DNA of 64,000 bases from Plotosus lineatus (GCA_024760905.1 CM045731.1:56184125-56248124); one strand, 5' to 3'. Numbered from the stretch's first letter, positions 32,298-42,420 are shown. Made by a program: numbers and translations. The notes: generated by a model from the letters alone, not told the origin.

Positions 32298-33170
32298 TCA
32301 TTTCAAGTAAGAAGTTTGTGCTAAAGCAGGACAACCACTGACAAGGTGTTGAACAGTCTCACTAAATTCATTACATAATCTACATTTGGAATTGACGTTT
32401 TCCCTTAAAATATTACACTGGCGACTGCATGTAGGAACTGACTGGTCCTGAGCAGCAAAAGGAAAGCCCTTAGTTTCACTTTTGAGACCAGCCAACTTTA
32501 TGCAGACAAAGGAGTCAGTAGGATTACTGTTCTGTTTACCACACTGCACGTAAACACTATGCAGTGGCTTTGCAGAAAGTTGCTCTTTGAAATGTCGACT
32601 TTGAGCTCATTTTGTAAATGACTTTACCTGGTTGACACACATTGATGTACCGTCCAGCAGTACCTCGCCATCAACACAATCAAGAGTAAAGTTGAGATTC
32701 TGAGAAACAACTCTGGCATGTTTGAACTAGCTGTGAAAGTCCTTGCTTTCATCATGAGTCTTCACAAGAAGATCATCAGATAAATAACCATGTGCAAAAG
32801 TACACAGCAAAATACGATCGTGAAGAGCTTCCACATTTATCAAACCTCACCCTCCAGAATTGATTGACATATATAAACGAATGAGAGAGGAGCGAGGGTG
32901 GTGAGCTCGATTGTCCGACTTGATCCTTCATGTAAGGCGATCAAGGCCCATGAGATCATCTTTTGTCCAGTCTATGACATCAAACAAATATGACAGGACA
33001 GGCACTGCAAAAGTATTTGTGGCTTTGACTTTGTTTCTCGCGTTCAGTTCAAAACTCCAAATCTTTTTGAGACGAGATTTGTACTCTGCTCGTAGCTTGT
33101 CTTTGATGTGGGCTTTTTGGAGCTTGTCTCGAACTTGCATTCCTAAATAGGTGCAAGATTGGCCTTCCAC
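32298..33170 (-). pseudogene. RLE LINE zinc motif and post-RT region
   Basis: One frame has CRLCNEFSETVQHLVSGC, a C-X2-C-X8-H-X4-C motif of the kind found between RT and endonuclease in R2/R4-type elements, followed by PALAQTSYLK. Another (32928-33170) reads EGQSCTYLGMQVRDKLQK, then NARNKVKATNTFAVPVLSYL and DVIDWTKDDLMGLDRLT, a typical post-palm segment. Frames are interrupted between them. Confidence 0.68.
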
Positions 33171-33199
33171 GAGATGCTCAATAACTCCTCCCCCTCTTA

Positions 33200-34100
33200 A
33201 CTCAACAGATCAATTGTTGACTGGCTTGCCACACCTTAAGTGGAGAACATTACATTTGTCAAGCCCAAATACCATTCCAATATCCTGTGAACAGGACTCA
33301 ACAATGTGAATTTAGTTTTTCAAATTGGAGTCGGTTCAATGTCATTCATGTAGAGGAGGTGAGTAAGAAGTGTGGAGATCTGTGCTGAGGAGGTCCTGGA
33401 TGATAACCCTCCTCCTCGTTGAGCATGAAACTCAATGGACTGGCAAAAAAGCAAAAGGACTAAAAGAATCTCCTTGGAATATTCTTATCTTAATGGAAAT
33501 ATACTCTGAAGTCTAAACCTGCCCTTGCGAGTACATCTCAAGCCGATTTGACCATTAAAAACTTAAGCAAAAGTAGTAGTCGTTCAGGTAGGCCAATACA
33601 TTACAAAGACAAGGTTTCGATGATAGGTTTTTGCCTCTTCAAGAAACATTTTCTGGACCAATAATTAATCCTTGCATCCCTAACACTCCTTTCTGGCTCA
33701 TTTCTCCTCCCCGTCAATAATTTCATTGAAAGAGCAGTTGGATGACACAATATTTGTCAAAAACCCTGTAAATATTTTTTACATGGTATTCAAACATGTG
33801 ATAGGGCAGTAATTTTTGGGATCTGTCAAGCCTCCTTTCGTTGGGAGGAGTATTGTATAATCTTTGCAAAACCATGAAAGAACATCCCCTGTGTCCATTA
33901 GAGAATTGAAAGAAGTAAGAAGATGCGGCTGGACACAAGGAAACAATTTCCAAAACTGGTTTTGAATGCCATCGGGCTCTGGAGCTGTATTTGATTTAGA
34001 CATGTTAATTGTTTTCTTTAGGCAATCCAAAGTAATGAAATACAGCAATGGTGAGTTAATTTTTTCTGACATGGCTTGGCTGTATTCTTCCATCCATGAT
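33200..34100 (-). pseudogene. RLE LINE reverse transcriptase remnant
   Basis: The frame 33779-34093 shows NTAPEPDGIQNQFWK, then YTILLPTKGGLTDPKNYCPI and TCLNTM, the RT fingers. Near 33341-33353 the active-site box reads YMND instead of YMDD. Several frameshifts lie between these blocks, so no polymerase can be made. Confidence 0.68.
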
Positions 34101-34946
34101 TCATCAAGGTTGCAGTTGCCGGGTATAGACCACAGCTTTTTTCAGAATCCCTCACTGGTTTCCATGGGGGGGTCTCTTGTCATCACTACTTGAAGGTGTC
34201 TTAAATTGCCTGTAAAAATATTTTTCATTTATTTTGAAAAGTTTGTTTTGTTTTATAAATGTATTTTTATTTTCACGTTTTCTTTTGGTCCAAATCTTAA
34301 CTTTTGCCTTAAGGGAGTCAAGAATTTGAAGGAGAATTTCCTTAGTTGTCTTGTGTTTAGTTTTGACTTTTCTCCAAATTGTCTTTTGCCTTTTATCATT
34401 GACTCGCCTTTAGAGCTTAACTTCAGGCAAAGTTCCAGCCATAAGATGTCTCTCCTTGTTTCTTTTCATTTTTGTTCAAACCGGTTTCCTTTACTTTTGT
34501 TGTTTTTAAGTTTAATAGCAGTAGGTTTGGAAACTGAGTGGAGTAACTCAAGTGTTCAGGCAGGAACATACACACAACAATTGATCTTATGCAAAGAACA
34601 CTCTGCGTCAACTAATATTATTTCATTTAATTTATCAATTTGAGGAAATTTTTTAAGCAGTATTTTTACTGGTTTTTGTCTATCAATTGCAGATTCAGAA
34701 ATTTTGTCATAAAAACAGAGAAAGAGTAAATAAATTTGATAATTTGAATGATCAGAAAGAGAGTCCTTTGGGACAGAATGAGTTTGCAAGGCCAGAAACA
34801 ATTTTTTTACTTGCATAGATGAGGTGGTCTTAGAAAGTGGGGAAATAAGGACTCCTGCATTCATTTGCAGTTTAGGATCCACTGCTGTCTCAGCAATGTG
34901 TTCTACAAGGGGTGCCTAATAACTTGCAGGAAAATTTATCTGCATC

Positions 34947-34947
<1 letters not shown>

Positions 34948-34986
<39 letters not shown>
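34948..34986. repeat. (AAT)n microsatellite
   Basis: About thirteen AAT units just upstream (in the LINE's sense) of the RLE element's 5' region. Confidence 0.95.
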
Positions 34987-34987
<1 letters not shown>

Positions 34988-35064
34988 GGGCCTGATGTAT
35001 GCCTCTGCACAGTGGGCCTAGATAGGGGAACTGTATGTTCCCTGAACTAAACGTATATCACCCA

Positions 35065-35069
35065 GTTAG
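35065..35069 (+). repeat. Target-site duplication, left of LTR element
   Basis: GTTAG directly before the left LTR, repeated at 39571-39575. Confidence 0.85.
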
Positions 35070-35432
35070 TGGTACACCTGGAGCATATGTGTCGGACCCA
35101 AAGATGCAAGAGACCATGTAAGAAGATTCAACGATTTTATTTTAGCACTTTGGAAAATCTAAATTACTGGAAATAATAAATCGGTGGAAACTGGTCGAGC
35201 ACGAGGCAGAACACCAGGAGTCAGAGAGATAGCCAAAAAAAACGAATCACTGGGAAGGACAATCTTCTGACATCGGAGGGAAGTGCGCCACTCCTATTTA
35301 GAGCTCACTGATTGCTGAATGGAAACAGGTGCGCTCTCTGGACCTCGCCTGCAGGTAACAGCCACGCCCCTCGCCAGCACCTGCAATGAATGAAGAGAGC
35401 GTTAACGCCGCTAGCCAGCACAGAGCATAACA
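35070..35432 (-). repeat. 3' LTR of the chromovirus
   Basis: 363 bp, starting TGGTACACCTGG (the other LTR has TGTTGCACCTGG) and ending CATAACA. It is highly similar to 39215-39570 with small indels. Minus-strand termini are TGTTA...CCA, slightly decayed from TG...CA. Confidence 0.9.
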
Positions 35433-35449
35433 GTAGCCTCCCCCCTTAA
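35433..35449 (-). other. Polypurine tract
   Basis: The minus strand reads TTAAGGGGGGAGGCTAC immediately before the 3' LTR TGTTATG, the position and composition expected for the plus-strand primer of an LTR element. Confidence 0.8.
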
Positions 35450-35499
35450 GGGGCGCCACCTGGCGCCCGACCAGGCTTGTCTGGGAACTGATGATAAAA

Positions 35500-35612
35500 C
35501 TCGTTTAATAAGTCCGGGTCCAGGATTAGGGAGCGAGGAATCCAGGAGCATTCTTCAGGGCCATACCCCTCCCAGTCCACCAGGTACTGAAAACCTCGAC
35601 CCCATCTGTGTA
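35500..35612 (-). pseudogene. Chromodomain at integrase C-terminus
   Basis: The minus strand reads [20 protein letters not shown] followed by [12 protein letters not shown], a clear chromodomain (aromatic cage W and Y, the WEGY..E.SW signature). In chromoviruses it directs integration to particular chromatin. Confidence 0.85.
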
Positions 35613-35874
35613 CGCGTAGTGTCCATCAATCAGCCGTGGAGGAGGGGACTTTCCACCACGGGCTGGATTAGGGATACATGGAATACTGGGTGTACTTTGA
35701 GTGAGGATGGGAGTTTTAGTCAGACGACACTGGGGTTTATATTTTTTTTTCTATCACATAGGGTCCTATGTACCTGGGAAACAATTTCTTGGAGTCAACT
35801 TGCAAAGGCAGGTCCTGGGAGGAGAGCCAAACTTGCTGCCGACCGTGTAGGGAGGTGCCGGGGTTTGATGACGA

Positions 35875-36752
35875 TCAGCGATTCTCTGGTTTCAGGCCAG
35901 TGTTAGTTCCAGGGTGGCAAGTGTTTCTTTCCAGACCTGGCCTGCTCTGCAAAACTGCGCCTGGACGGATTGAACGGCCACTTCGACCTCCTGGCTGGGA
36001 AACAGGGGAGGCTGGAAACCGTTGATCACCATAAAGGGGGACAGCCCGGTGGCGGTGCAGACCAGAGAATTGTGTGCATATTCGATCTATGGGAGGTGTG
36101 TGGCCCAGGAGTCTGGGAGACTGGAGATGACGCCGCACATGGAGGATCTGAGGCTTTGATTTGTTCGCTCCGCTTGCCCGTTCGACTGAGGATGGTAGCC
36201 GAAGGTCAAGCTACAGGAGACTCCCAAAAGGTGTCGCAAAACACCTTTCAAACTCTTGATGCAAACAGTGGGGCCCTAGTCCAAAACAACGTCCAGGGGG
36301 ATGCCATGGAGGTGAAAGACATGTTGGACCAGGAGACCAGCTGTTTCCATTGCCAAGGGTAGTTTGGGTAGGGCGACGAAGTGAATCGGTCCACTATTAT
36401 CAGGATGACTGTGTTGCCATCAGACAGGGGTAACCCAGGGATGATGAGGAACGGGTAAGGTTTGGAGGAGACCCATGGGTACACGATGGGAGGACTTGCT
36501 CTGGGCACAGGTGGCACGAGCTCCCACAAACTCCCTGGTGTTGGCTGCTATTGTTGGCCACCAGAAGCATTGTTGGAGTAGGAAGAGAGTTCGGTGGGCT
36601 CCAGGGTGGCAGGCTAATTTTGATGAGTGAGCCCACGAGAGCACTGGGGTTCTGGCTGGCGGGGGAATGTATAGTCGACCTTGGGGGCACCTGACAGGCA
36701 CTGCCAGCAGCTCACAATTCCCCACATCATAGTTCTGTTTCGCTGGGCACAA
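35875..36752 (-). pseudogene. Chromovirus integrase remnant
   Basis: Blocks seen: HPGAHRTLFLLQQCFWWPTI (zinc-binding domain region, 36420-36752 frame), then [20 protein letters not shown] with the first catalytic Asp (36248-36529), then LFWTRAP where a conserved Asp should stand, and [18 protein letters not shown] downstream (35875-36138). Frame changes and substitutions destroy the DDE enzyme. Confidence 0.8.
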
Positions 36753-37594
36753 GCGACAGGAGAAGAAGGTGCATGGGTGTAGCTTCTGGTCTGTGGGAGA
36801 CCGTTGGGAGAGGACCGTCCCACCCCGAGTCTGAGGCGTTGACTTCCACCACGAATTGCAGCGAGGGGTCCGGGTGGATCAGTACAGGCGCATTGACGAA
36901 TTTAGCCTTCAGCCTGTCAAATGCTGCTTGGGCACTTGGGTACCACTGGAACGGTGTTTTGGGTGATGTCAACTGTGTGAGGGGGCTGCTAGGTGGCTGT
37001 AGTCTTGCACAAACCGGCGATAGAACTTTGTGAACCCCAGGAACCTCTGCAGCTGTTTCTGCATCCCCGAAGTCGGGATCGGGTCTTAACTGACCCTTCT
37101 CCATGATGAACCCCAGGAAATAGACTGAAGGGACATGAAATGCACATTTCTCCACTTTGATGAATAATTTGTTCTCTAGGAACCTCCTTAACACCATCCT
37201 CATGTGACAGAGATGCTCATCATAGTCTTTAAAGATCAGGATCTCATCTAGGTACACGAATACAAAGCGGTTCAGCATGTCCCCAAGTCCATCGTTAACC
37301 AGGGTTTGGAAAACCGGGGTGTTGATTAGTACGAATGGCATGAACAAATATTCGAAGTGCCCCAGGGGCGTGTTGAAAGCCGTCTTCCACTTGTCCCCCT
37401 CCCGTGGTAGGCATTTCACAGGTCCAACTTGGAAAAGACCGTTGCATCATAGTAAAGGCCGCATCTATTAGAGGGAGAGGGTACTTGTTCTTTATGGTGA
37501 TATGGTTCAGGCCCGTGTAATCGATGCAAGGTGTCAGGGTTTTGCCTTTCTTTTCGAAAATGATGAGGGCCAAATTGAAACCTGCAGTAAGCAA
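36727..37594 (-). pseudogene. Chromovirus reverse transcriptase and RNase H remnant
   Basis: RT blocks: [20 protein letters not shown] (37295-37594), then [19 protein letters not shown] and [19 protein letters not shown] (36727-37419), then [16 protein letters not shown]. The active site is YLDE where YxDD is required. The RNase H start reads [10 protein letters not shown] with the first Asp changed to Asn, and the domain is then truncated into the integrase region ([13 protein letters not shown]). Confidence 0.85.
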
Positions 37595-37948
37595 CTAATT
37601 AATATATGCCTCCATAGCGTCTTTCTCCGGCTTCGAGAGGTTGGACAGTGGCTGAGAAGGGAGCGTGGAACCTGGGAGTAGGTCGATGTCGCAGTCATAC
37701 GGTCGTTGCTGAAGACCTCTTTCAGATCGTGGTATTCTTGCTGGCTGAGTCCAGATTCTCCAGGTCCACCGGGGTTTGTGAAACTTGGGAGGGTACGGCC
37801 GCCGTTAAGCAGTGTTGCAGACAGTAGTCATACCAGCTGCGTATGGTGAGGGTGCGCCAGTCGATGTGGAGATTGTGGGTCTGCAATCACGGCCACCCCA
37901 GCACCATGGGAGAGAGAGGTCAGAGAGAACAAACAGCTCCAAATATTC

Positions 37949-38134
37949 CTAGTGGTTCCCCGACAGACTGAGCTTAACCGGCTTGGTCTTGTGCGTGACG
38001 CGAGCCATTAGTCGGCCATCAATGGCCACTACCTCCTTTGGGGTTTTGAGTTCATATATGGGTAGGTCGTGGAGCTCAACCATCCCCGGATCAATGAAGT
38101 TAGCGTCAGCGCCTGAGTCAATGAATACGTCCAC
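37949..38134 (-). pseudogene. Chromovirus aspartic protease remnant
   Basis: MDVFIDSGADANFIDPGMVE shows the D-S-G-A active site loop, followed by YELKTPKEVVAIDGRLMA and PVKLSLSGNH. It would cleave Gag-Pol by dimerising; here it is cut by frame breaks from its neighbours. Confidence 0.78.
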
Positions 38135-39214
38135 AGTATAGGAGTGTTGTGTGGAACACAGCGTACCTTGAACTTCCAGGTGCTTCCCGGGTGTCGTGGA
38201 GGATCCTCTCGTCGCTGCCCCTCTCCTCGCTGTGGGCGAGGTAATGGCCCTTCTCAGCGTAGTAGATGCAGAGAACGTTGGTCCGTCGCCGATGCTTCTC
38301 CTTCGCCGTCAGCCTGGTGCAGCTCACCTGCATGGGCTCTTGACCATCATCCTCCCTCAGAGGCGGGAATGGCGAGGAGGTTCGAGGTGGGACCTGCTTG
38401 GGCCTCACGGAGGCACTCAAGGACGGGTAGACAAGAATGGTCCGTTCCTCCGGGGATCTATCCCTCTCTCAGCCGGTTATCCAGCCTGGTAGACAAGGCG
38501 ATCAAATCCTTGAGAGTAGCCGTGTCATCTCCTGCCGCGAGCTTGTCTTTCAGCCTTTCATTCAGACCCCGCAGGAAAGCCCTCCGGAGCGCGGTCGTTC
38601 CAGCCGCTTTCTCTGTCTAGAATCCGGAATCGGACGGCATACTCCGCCACTGACTGGGAGCCTTGCCGGATTCGTAGGAGCTGAGAGCTTGCCTCCTCGC
38701 CTTTCGCCGGGCGATCGAAAACCCTTTTAATTTCTCGCACGAACTGGTCAAAATGGGAGCATAATTCCGGGTTATGGCTGGCGACCGCTAGACCGCTAGG
38801 ACGAGGCTTGCTCCATGAGTAGGCTCATAATGAAGGCGGTCTTAGTTTGATCCGTGGTGTATGTGAGCGGCTGCTAGCTGAAGACGAGCGCACACTGATG
38901 GACGAATTGTGCACATGAGCCGATCGTGCCCGGATACCTGGCTGGCGTTGGAATGAGTGGTTCCCGGTGCACGGGGAGTATAGCTGGTGCTGGTGAAGCG
39001 GAGATTGAAGGGTGAGTGGGCGGGGTTGCGGCAGCGAGTTGGGTGGCGATGGCGCCCATCCTTCCGCCGAGCTGCACCATGCTGGTGGTTATACGCTGGA
39101 GATTGTCCATCATTTGATGCAGGGTGGAGTCGTGTCTTCCCAACAGGACTCCCTGATAATGCCTGCCGGAGCTGAGCGGTCTCCGCTGGGTCCACATTTC
39201 TGGTCAGAAGATTC
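38118..39214 (-). pseudogene. Chromovirus gag remnant
   Basis: The N-terminal frame (38842-39246) reads NVDPAETAQLRQALSGSPVG, and the capsid part (38558-38740) EIKRVFDRPAKGEEASSQLL and QSVAEYAVRFRILDRESGW. The nucleocapsid zinc knuckle near 38256-38300 is CIYYAEKGHYLAHS, so the second and last Cys of the CCHC box are lost. The expected ATG before DPAE is GTG at about 39195, and frames are broken throughout. Confidence 0.78.
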
Positions 39215-39570
39215 TGTTGCACCTGGAGCATATGCGTCGGACCCAAAGATGCAGGAGACCATGGAAGAAGATTAAACGATTTTATTTTAGCACTTTGGAA
39301 AATCTAAATCACTGGAAATAATAAATCGATGGAATCTGGTCGAGCACGAAGCAGGACACCAGGAGTCAACGAGATAGCCACGAACCGGAATCACTGGGAA
39401 GGACAATCTTCTGACGTAGGAGGGAAGCGCGCCGCTCGCTGATTGCTGATTGCTGAATGGCAACAGGTGCGCTGTCTGGACCTCGCCTTCAGGTAACAGC
39501 CACACCCCTCGCCAGCGCCTGCAATGAATGAAGAGAGAGTTAACGCCCCCAGCCAGCAAAGACTATAACA
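39215..39570 (-). repeat. 5' LTR of the chromovirus
   Basis: 356 bp, plus-strand ends TGTTG...TAACA, so perfect TGTT...AACA termini. It is followed by GTTAG, the target duplication. No canonical tRNA primer-binding site follows the LTR on the minus strand (it reads GAATCTTCTGACCAG). Confidence 0.9.
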
Positions 39571-39575
39571 GTTAG
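39571..39575 (+). repeat. Target-site duplication, right of LTR element
   Basis: GTTAG, partner of 35065-35069. Confidence 0.85.
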
Positions 39576-40060
39576 GGCTAACCATACCCCCCACCCCAAG
39601 CTGGTATTCTAATTGTTACGGAACGCCAAGAAATTGACCAAAAAAATCCATTTTAACAGTCCATTGAGCTTCCCTCCCGTAATAAAAACCACCAACACTG
39701 GAAATGGACTTACCCCAGGGGGAGGCAAAGAACCAATCCACAATTATCCTGGACGAAAGATCTAAAATTCACACTCCTTGAGTTATTATTATGATTATTA
39801 TTATTATTATTATACTTCCAGGTATTGTGTACCCTGTGAGGAAAGAAGGAGAAGGAGCAACTCTTACACCTTCAAATTTTTTGCACGAGTCTAGGTTAAT
39901 AAAATGAAGGTTGATTTTGGCCCTTTTGGCCTTCCACAGTCAGGTCCATTGAACGCGTGCTGTTTTGGAGAGTCTGACCTATCGCGTCCACAGAAGACGT
40001 GTCCATGGCAAACCCCCACTTTGGATGATTGAGAATTTATCCCAGGGAAAAAAAGAGGGG
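39576..40060. other. Unassigned, with (ATT)n
   Basis: No gene recognised. A short (ATT)n lies at 39783-39812. It may contain the upstream part of the RLE LINE or its flank, but I see no motif to prove it. Confidence 0.35.
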
Positions 40061-40061
40061 G

Positions 40062-40144
<83 letters not shown>
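40061..40144. repeat. (AT)n(GT)n(AT)n microsatellite
   Basis: AT units, then seven GT units, then more AT units, directly against the left end of a Tc1 element. Confidence 0.95.
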
Positions 40145-40149
<5 letters not shown>

Positions 40150-40272
40150 GTACTTCTCAAAAAATTAGCATATTGTGATAAAGTTCATTATTTTTTGTAA
40201 TGTACTGATAAAAATTAAACTTTCACATATTTTAGATTCATTGCACACCAACTGAAATATTTCAGGTCTTTT

Positions 40273-40289
40273 ATTGTTTTAATACTGAT
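40273..40289 (+). repeat. Target-site duplication, left of SINE in Tc1
   Basis: ATTGTTTTAATACTGAT, exact repeat at 40550-40566; in the other Tc1 copy this sequence occurs once. Confidence 0.93.
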
Positions 40290-40549
40290 CCCCCAGTCCA
40301 GCTAACTGGGTTATCAAAGGCGGGCCATGTATCTCACTGTCTATGGTGAGAGGCATGTAAAAGAACCATTGCTGACTTTCGTAAAGAGTAGGCTGCAAAG
40401 TCGTCAGCGTGTTTCTGTCCCTTGCTAAAAAGGGTTGTGACAGGAAGGGCATCCGACGTAAAAACCTCTGCCAAATCAAAACGTGCGAATGAGATGATTC
40501 GCTGTGGCGACTCCCAAGTAAAAGGGAAAAAGCCGAAAGGAAGACAGAC
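40290..40549 (+). mobile_element. Family R SINE, 5'-truncated, nested in Tc1 TIR
   Basis: Starts at the CCAGTCCAGCTAACTGGG region (the tRNA-like head is missing) and continues to the RTE-like tail (GTGGCGACTCCC, AAAAGCCGAAAGGAAGAC). An exact 17-bp duplication of the Tc1 sequence flanks it. 5' truncation plus TSD is the signature of LINE-type target-primed insertion. Confidence 0.93.
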
Positions 40550-40752
40550 ATTGTTTTAATACTGATGATTTTGGCATACAGCTCATGAAAACCCAAAATT
40601 CCTATCTCAAAAAATTATCATATCGTGAAAAGGTACTGTAAACGAGCTATTAACATAATCATCTGAATCAACCAATTAACTCTAAACACCTGCAAAAGAT
40701 TCCTGAGGCTTTTAAAAACTCCCAGCCTGGTTAATTACTCAAAACCGCAATC

Positions 40753-41704
40753 ATGGGTAAGACTGCCGATCTGACTGCTGTCCTGAAGGCCATCATTGAC
40801 ACCCTCAAGCAAGAGGGTAAGATACAGAAAGAAATCTCTGAGTGAATAGGCTGTTCCCAGAGTGCTGTATCAAGGCACCTCAGTGGGACGTCTGTGGGAA
40901 GGAAAAAGTGTGGCAGAAAACGCTGCACAACCAGAAGAGGTGACCGGACCCTGAGGAAGATTGTGGAGAAGGACCGATTCCAGACCTTTGGGGACCTGTG
41001 GACGGAGTGGACTGGGCTACAGGTGCCGCATTCCCCAGGTCAAGCCACTTTTGAACCAGAAACAGCAGCAGAAGCGCCTGACCTGGGCTACAGAGAAGCA
41101 GTACTGGACTGTTGCTCAGTGGTCCAAAGTACTTTTTTCGGATGAAAGCAAATTTTGCATGTCATTTGGAAATCAAGGTGCCAGAGTCTGGAGGAAGACT
41201 GGGGAGAAGGAAATGCCAAAATGCCTGAAGTCCAGTGTCAAGTACCCACAGTCAGTGATGGTCTGGGGTGCCATGTCAGCTGCTGGTGTTGGTCCGCTGT
41301 GTTTTATCAAGGGCAGGGTCAATGCAGCTCGCTATCAGGAGATTTTGGAGCACTTCATGCTTCCATCTGCTGAAAAGCTTTATGGAGATGAAAATTACAT
41401 TTTTTAGCACGACCTGGCACCTGCTCACAGTGCCAAAACCACTGCTAAATGGTTTACTGACCATGGTATTACTGTGCTCAATTGGCCTGCCAACTCTCCT
41501 GACCTGAACCCCATAGAGAATCTGTGGGATATTGTGAAGAGAAAGTTGAGAGACACCAGACCCAACACTGGGGATGAGCTTAAGGCCGCTATCGAAGCAT
41601 CCTGGGCCTCCGTAACACCTCAGAAGTGTCACAGGCTGATTGCCTCCATGCCACGCCGCACTGAAGCAGTCATTTCTGCAAAAGGATTCCCGACCAAGTA
41701 TTGA
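40753..41704 (+). pseudogene. Tc1 transposase, copy 1 (broken)
   Basis: Begins MGKTADLTAVLKAIIDTLKQ and carries a helix-turn-helix region (QKEISE, then a stop, then IGCSQSAVSRHLSG). After a frameshift near 40960-41130 it continues with SDESKFCMSFGNQGARVW and VMVWGAMSAAGVGPLCF, a TAG at 41405-41407, then HDLAPAHSA and NSPDLNPIENLWDIVKRKL. The last Asp and Glu are spaced 34 residues apart (DD34E) as in Tc1. Two stops and frame damage make it inactive. Confidence 0.9.
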
Positions 41705-42028
41705 GTGCATAACTGAACATAATTATTTGAAGGTTGACTTTTTTTGCATTAAAAACACTTTTTTTATTGGTGGGTGAAATATGCTAATTTTTTGAGATAG
41801 GAATTTTGGGTTTTCATGAGCTGTATGCCAAAATCATCAGTATTAAAACAATAAACGACCTGAAATATTTCAGTTGGTGTGCAATGAATCTAAAATATAT
41901 GAAAGTTTAATTTTTATCAGTACATTACAGAAAATAATGAACTTTATCACAATATGCTAATTTTTGGAGAAGGACTAGTATATGAGAGAGAGAGACGGTA
42001 TCAGTGCCTGTGCGTTCCACTCTCCTCC

Positions 42029-42033
<5 letters not shown>

Positions 42034-42062
<29 letters not shown>
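42034..42062. repeat. (TC)n microsatellite
   Basis: About fourteen TC units at the left edge of the CpG-rich patch. Confidence 0.92.
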
Positions 42063-42066
<4 letters not shown>

Positions 42067-42420
42067 ACAAACGGCACGGAGGTGAACATGAGCAGTGACG
42101 CGCGCTCCTGTGCTCGCCTTGAAAGCTCCTCTTTCGACGTGCGCCGTGCGCTCTAACGGAGAGGCTCCACGCGCAGGGGAATAACGGTCACGCATGCAAC
42201 CGAGCTTTCATGAAGTCTGAACTCCAAACTTAGAGCCGGAGATAAAACTTTGCTTCCCCCTGTTTCTTCCTCTTCTACGTTCTCTGAGATCACCGCGTGT
42301 GCGCCGAGATGTTCCTCTTCCAGGTGGTAGCGCGCGCCTGCGCCGGAATGGTTGCCTGCACCCTGCTCGCCTTTGTCCCGCAGCCGGCCGCCGTCCCCCT
42401 CAGCCGATCTGCACACGGTG
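42062..42420 (+). promoter_or_regulatory. CpG-rich patch, candidate promoter/first exon
   Basis: In a window where CpG is scarce, this ~360-bp stretch is packed with CG (GACGCGCGCTC, CGACGTGCGCCGTGCGC, CACGCGCAGGGG, CCGCGTGTGCGCCGAG, GTAGCGCGCGCC). None of the repeat families in the window occurs in it. This composition fits an unmethylated vertebrate promoter over a first exon. Orientation is inferred from the exon at 42309. Confidence 0.55.
42309..42417 (+). CDS. Candidate first coding exon of an unidentified secreted protein
   Basis: From an ATG at 42309 in GCGCCGAGATGT context, 36 codons read MFLFQVVARACAGMVACTLL then AFVPQPAAVPLSRSAH. The row of hydrophobic residues followed by Pro/Ala-rich sequence looks like a signal peptide with a cleavage site near PAA or AVP. 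The exon would end at CACG|GTGAAAG in phase 1, the usual phase after signal-peptide exons. The frame also stays open without splicing to 42632. I do not recognise the protein and found no second exon; 50 kb downstream could still hold one. Confidence 0.4.

Larger units (their letters stand above)
31650..34930 (-). mobile_element. RLE-type non-LTR retrotransposon (R2/R4-like), degenerate
   Basis: Minus-strand blocks occur in the order expected for LINEs that use a restriction-like endonuclease: a low-similarity N-terminal region (34206-34900), a reverse transcriptase (33200-34100), a thumb/C-terminal region (32928-33170), a CCHC zinc motif (about 32331-32395) and a PD-type endonuclease (31851-32130). 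Clade (R4/Dong, NeSL or R2-like) is not resolved. Many stops, and YMND in place of the catalytic YxDD, show it is dead. Confidence 0.72.
35070..39570 (-). mobile_element. Ty3/gypsy chromovirus (Tf1/sushi-like), degenerate
   Basis: Two LTRs (35070-35432 and 39215-39570) enclose, on the minus strand, gag, protease, reverse transcriptase/RNase H, integrase and a chromodomain. A 5-bp duplication GTTAG flanks it. Domain order RT before integrase and the C-terminal chromodomain place it among chromoviruses. It carries catalytic substitutions (YLDE in RT, NASD in RNase H), damaged zinc knuckle and many frame breaks, so it is an inactive relic. Confidence 0.9.
40150..41975 (+). mobile_element. Tc1/mariner element copy 1, carrying a SINE
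   Basis: Flanked by TA (40148-40149, 41976-41977). Terminal inverted repeats of about 200 bp begin GTACTTCTCAAAAAATTAGC and end with the reverse complement form TTTTTGGAGAAGGAC. A second CTCAAAAAATTA[TG]CATAT motif occurs at the inner end of each TIR, the IR/DR layout of long-TIR Tc1-like elements. A family R SINE interrupts the left TIR. Confidence 0.92.
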
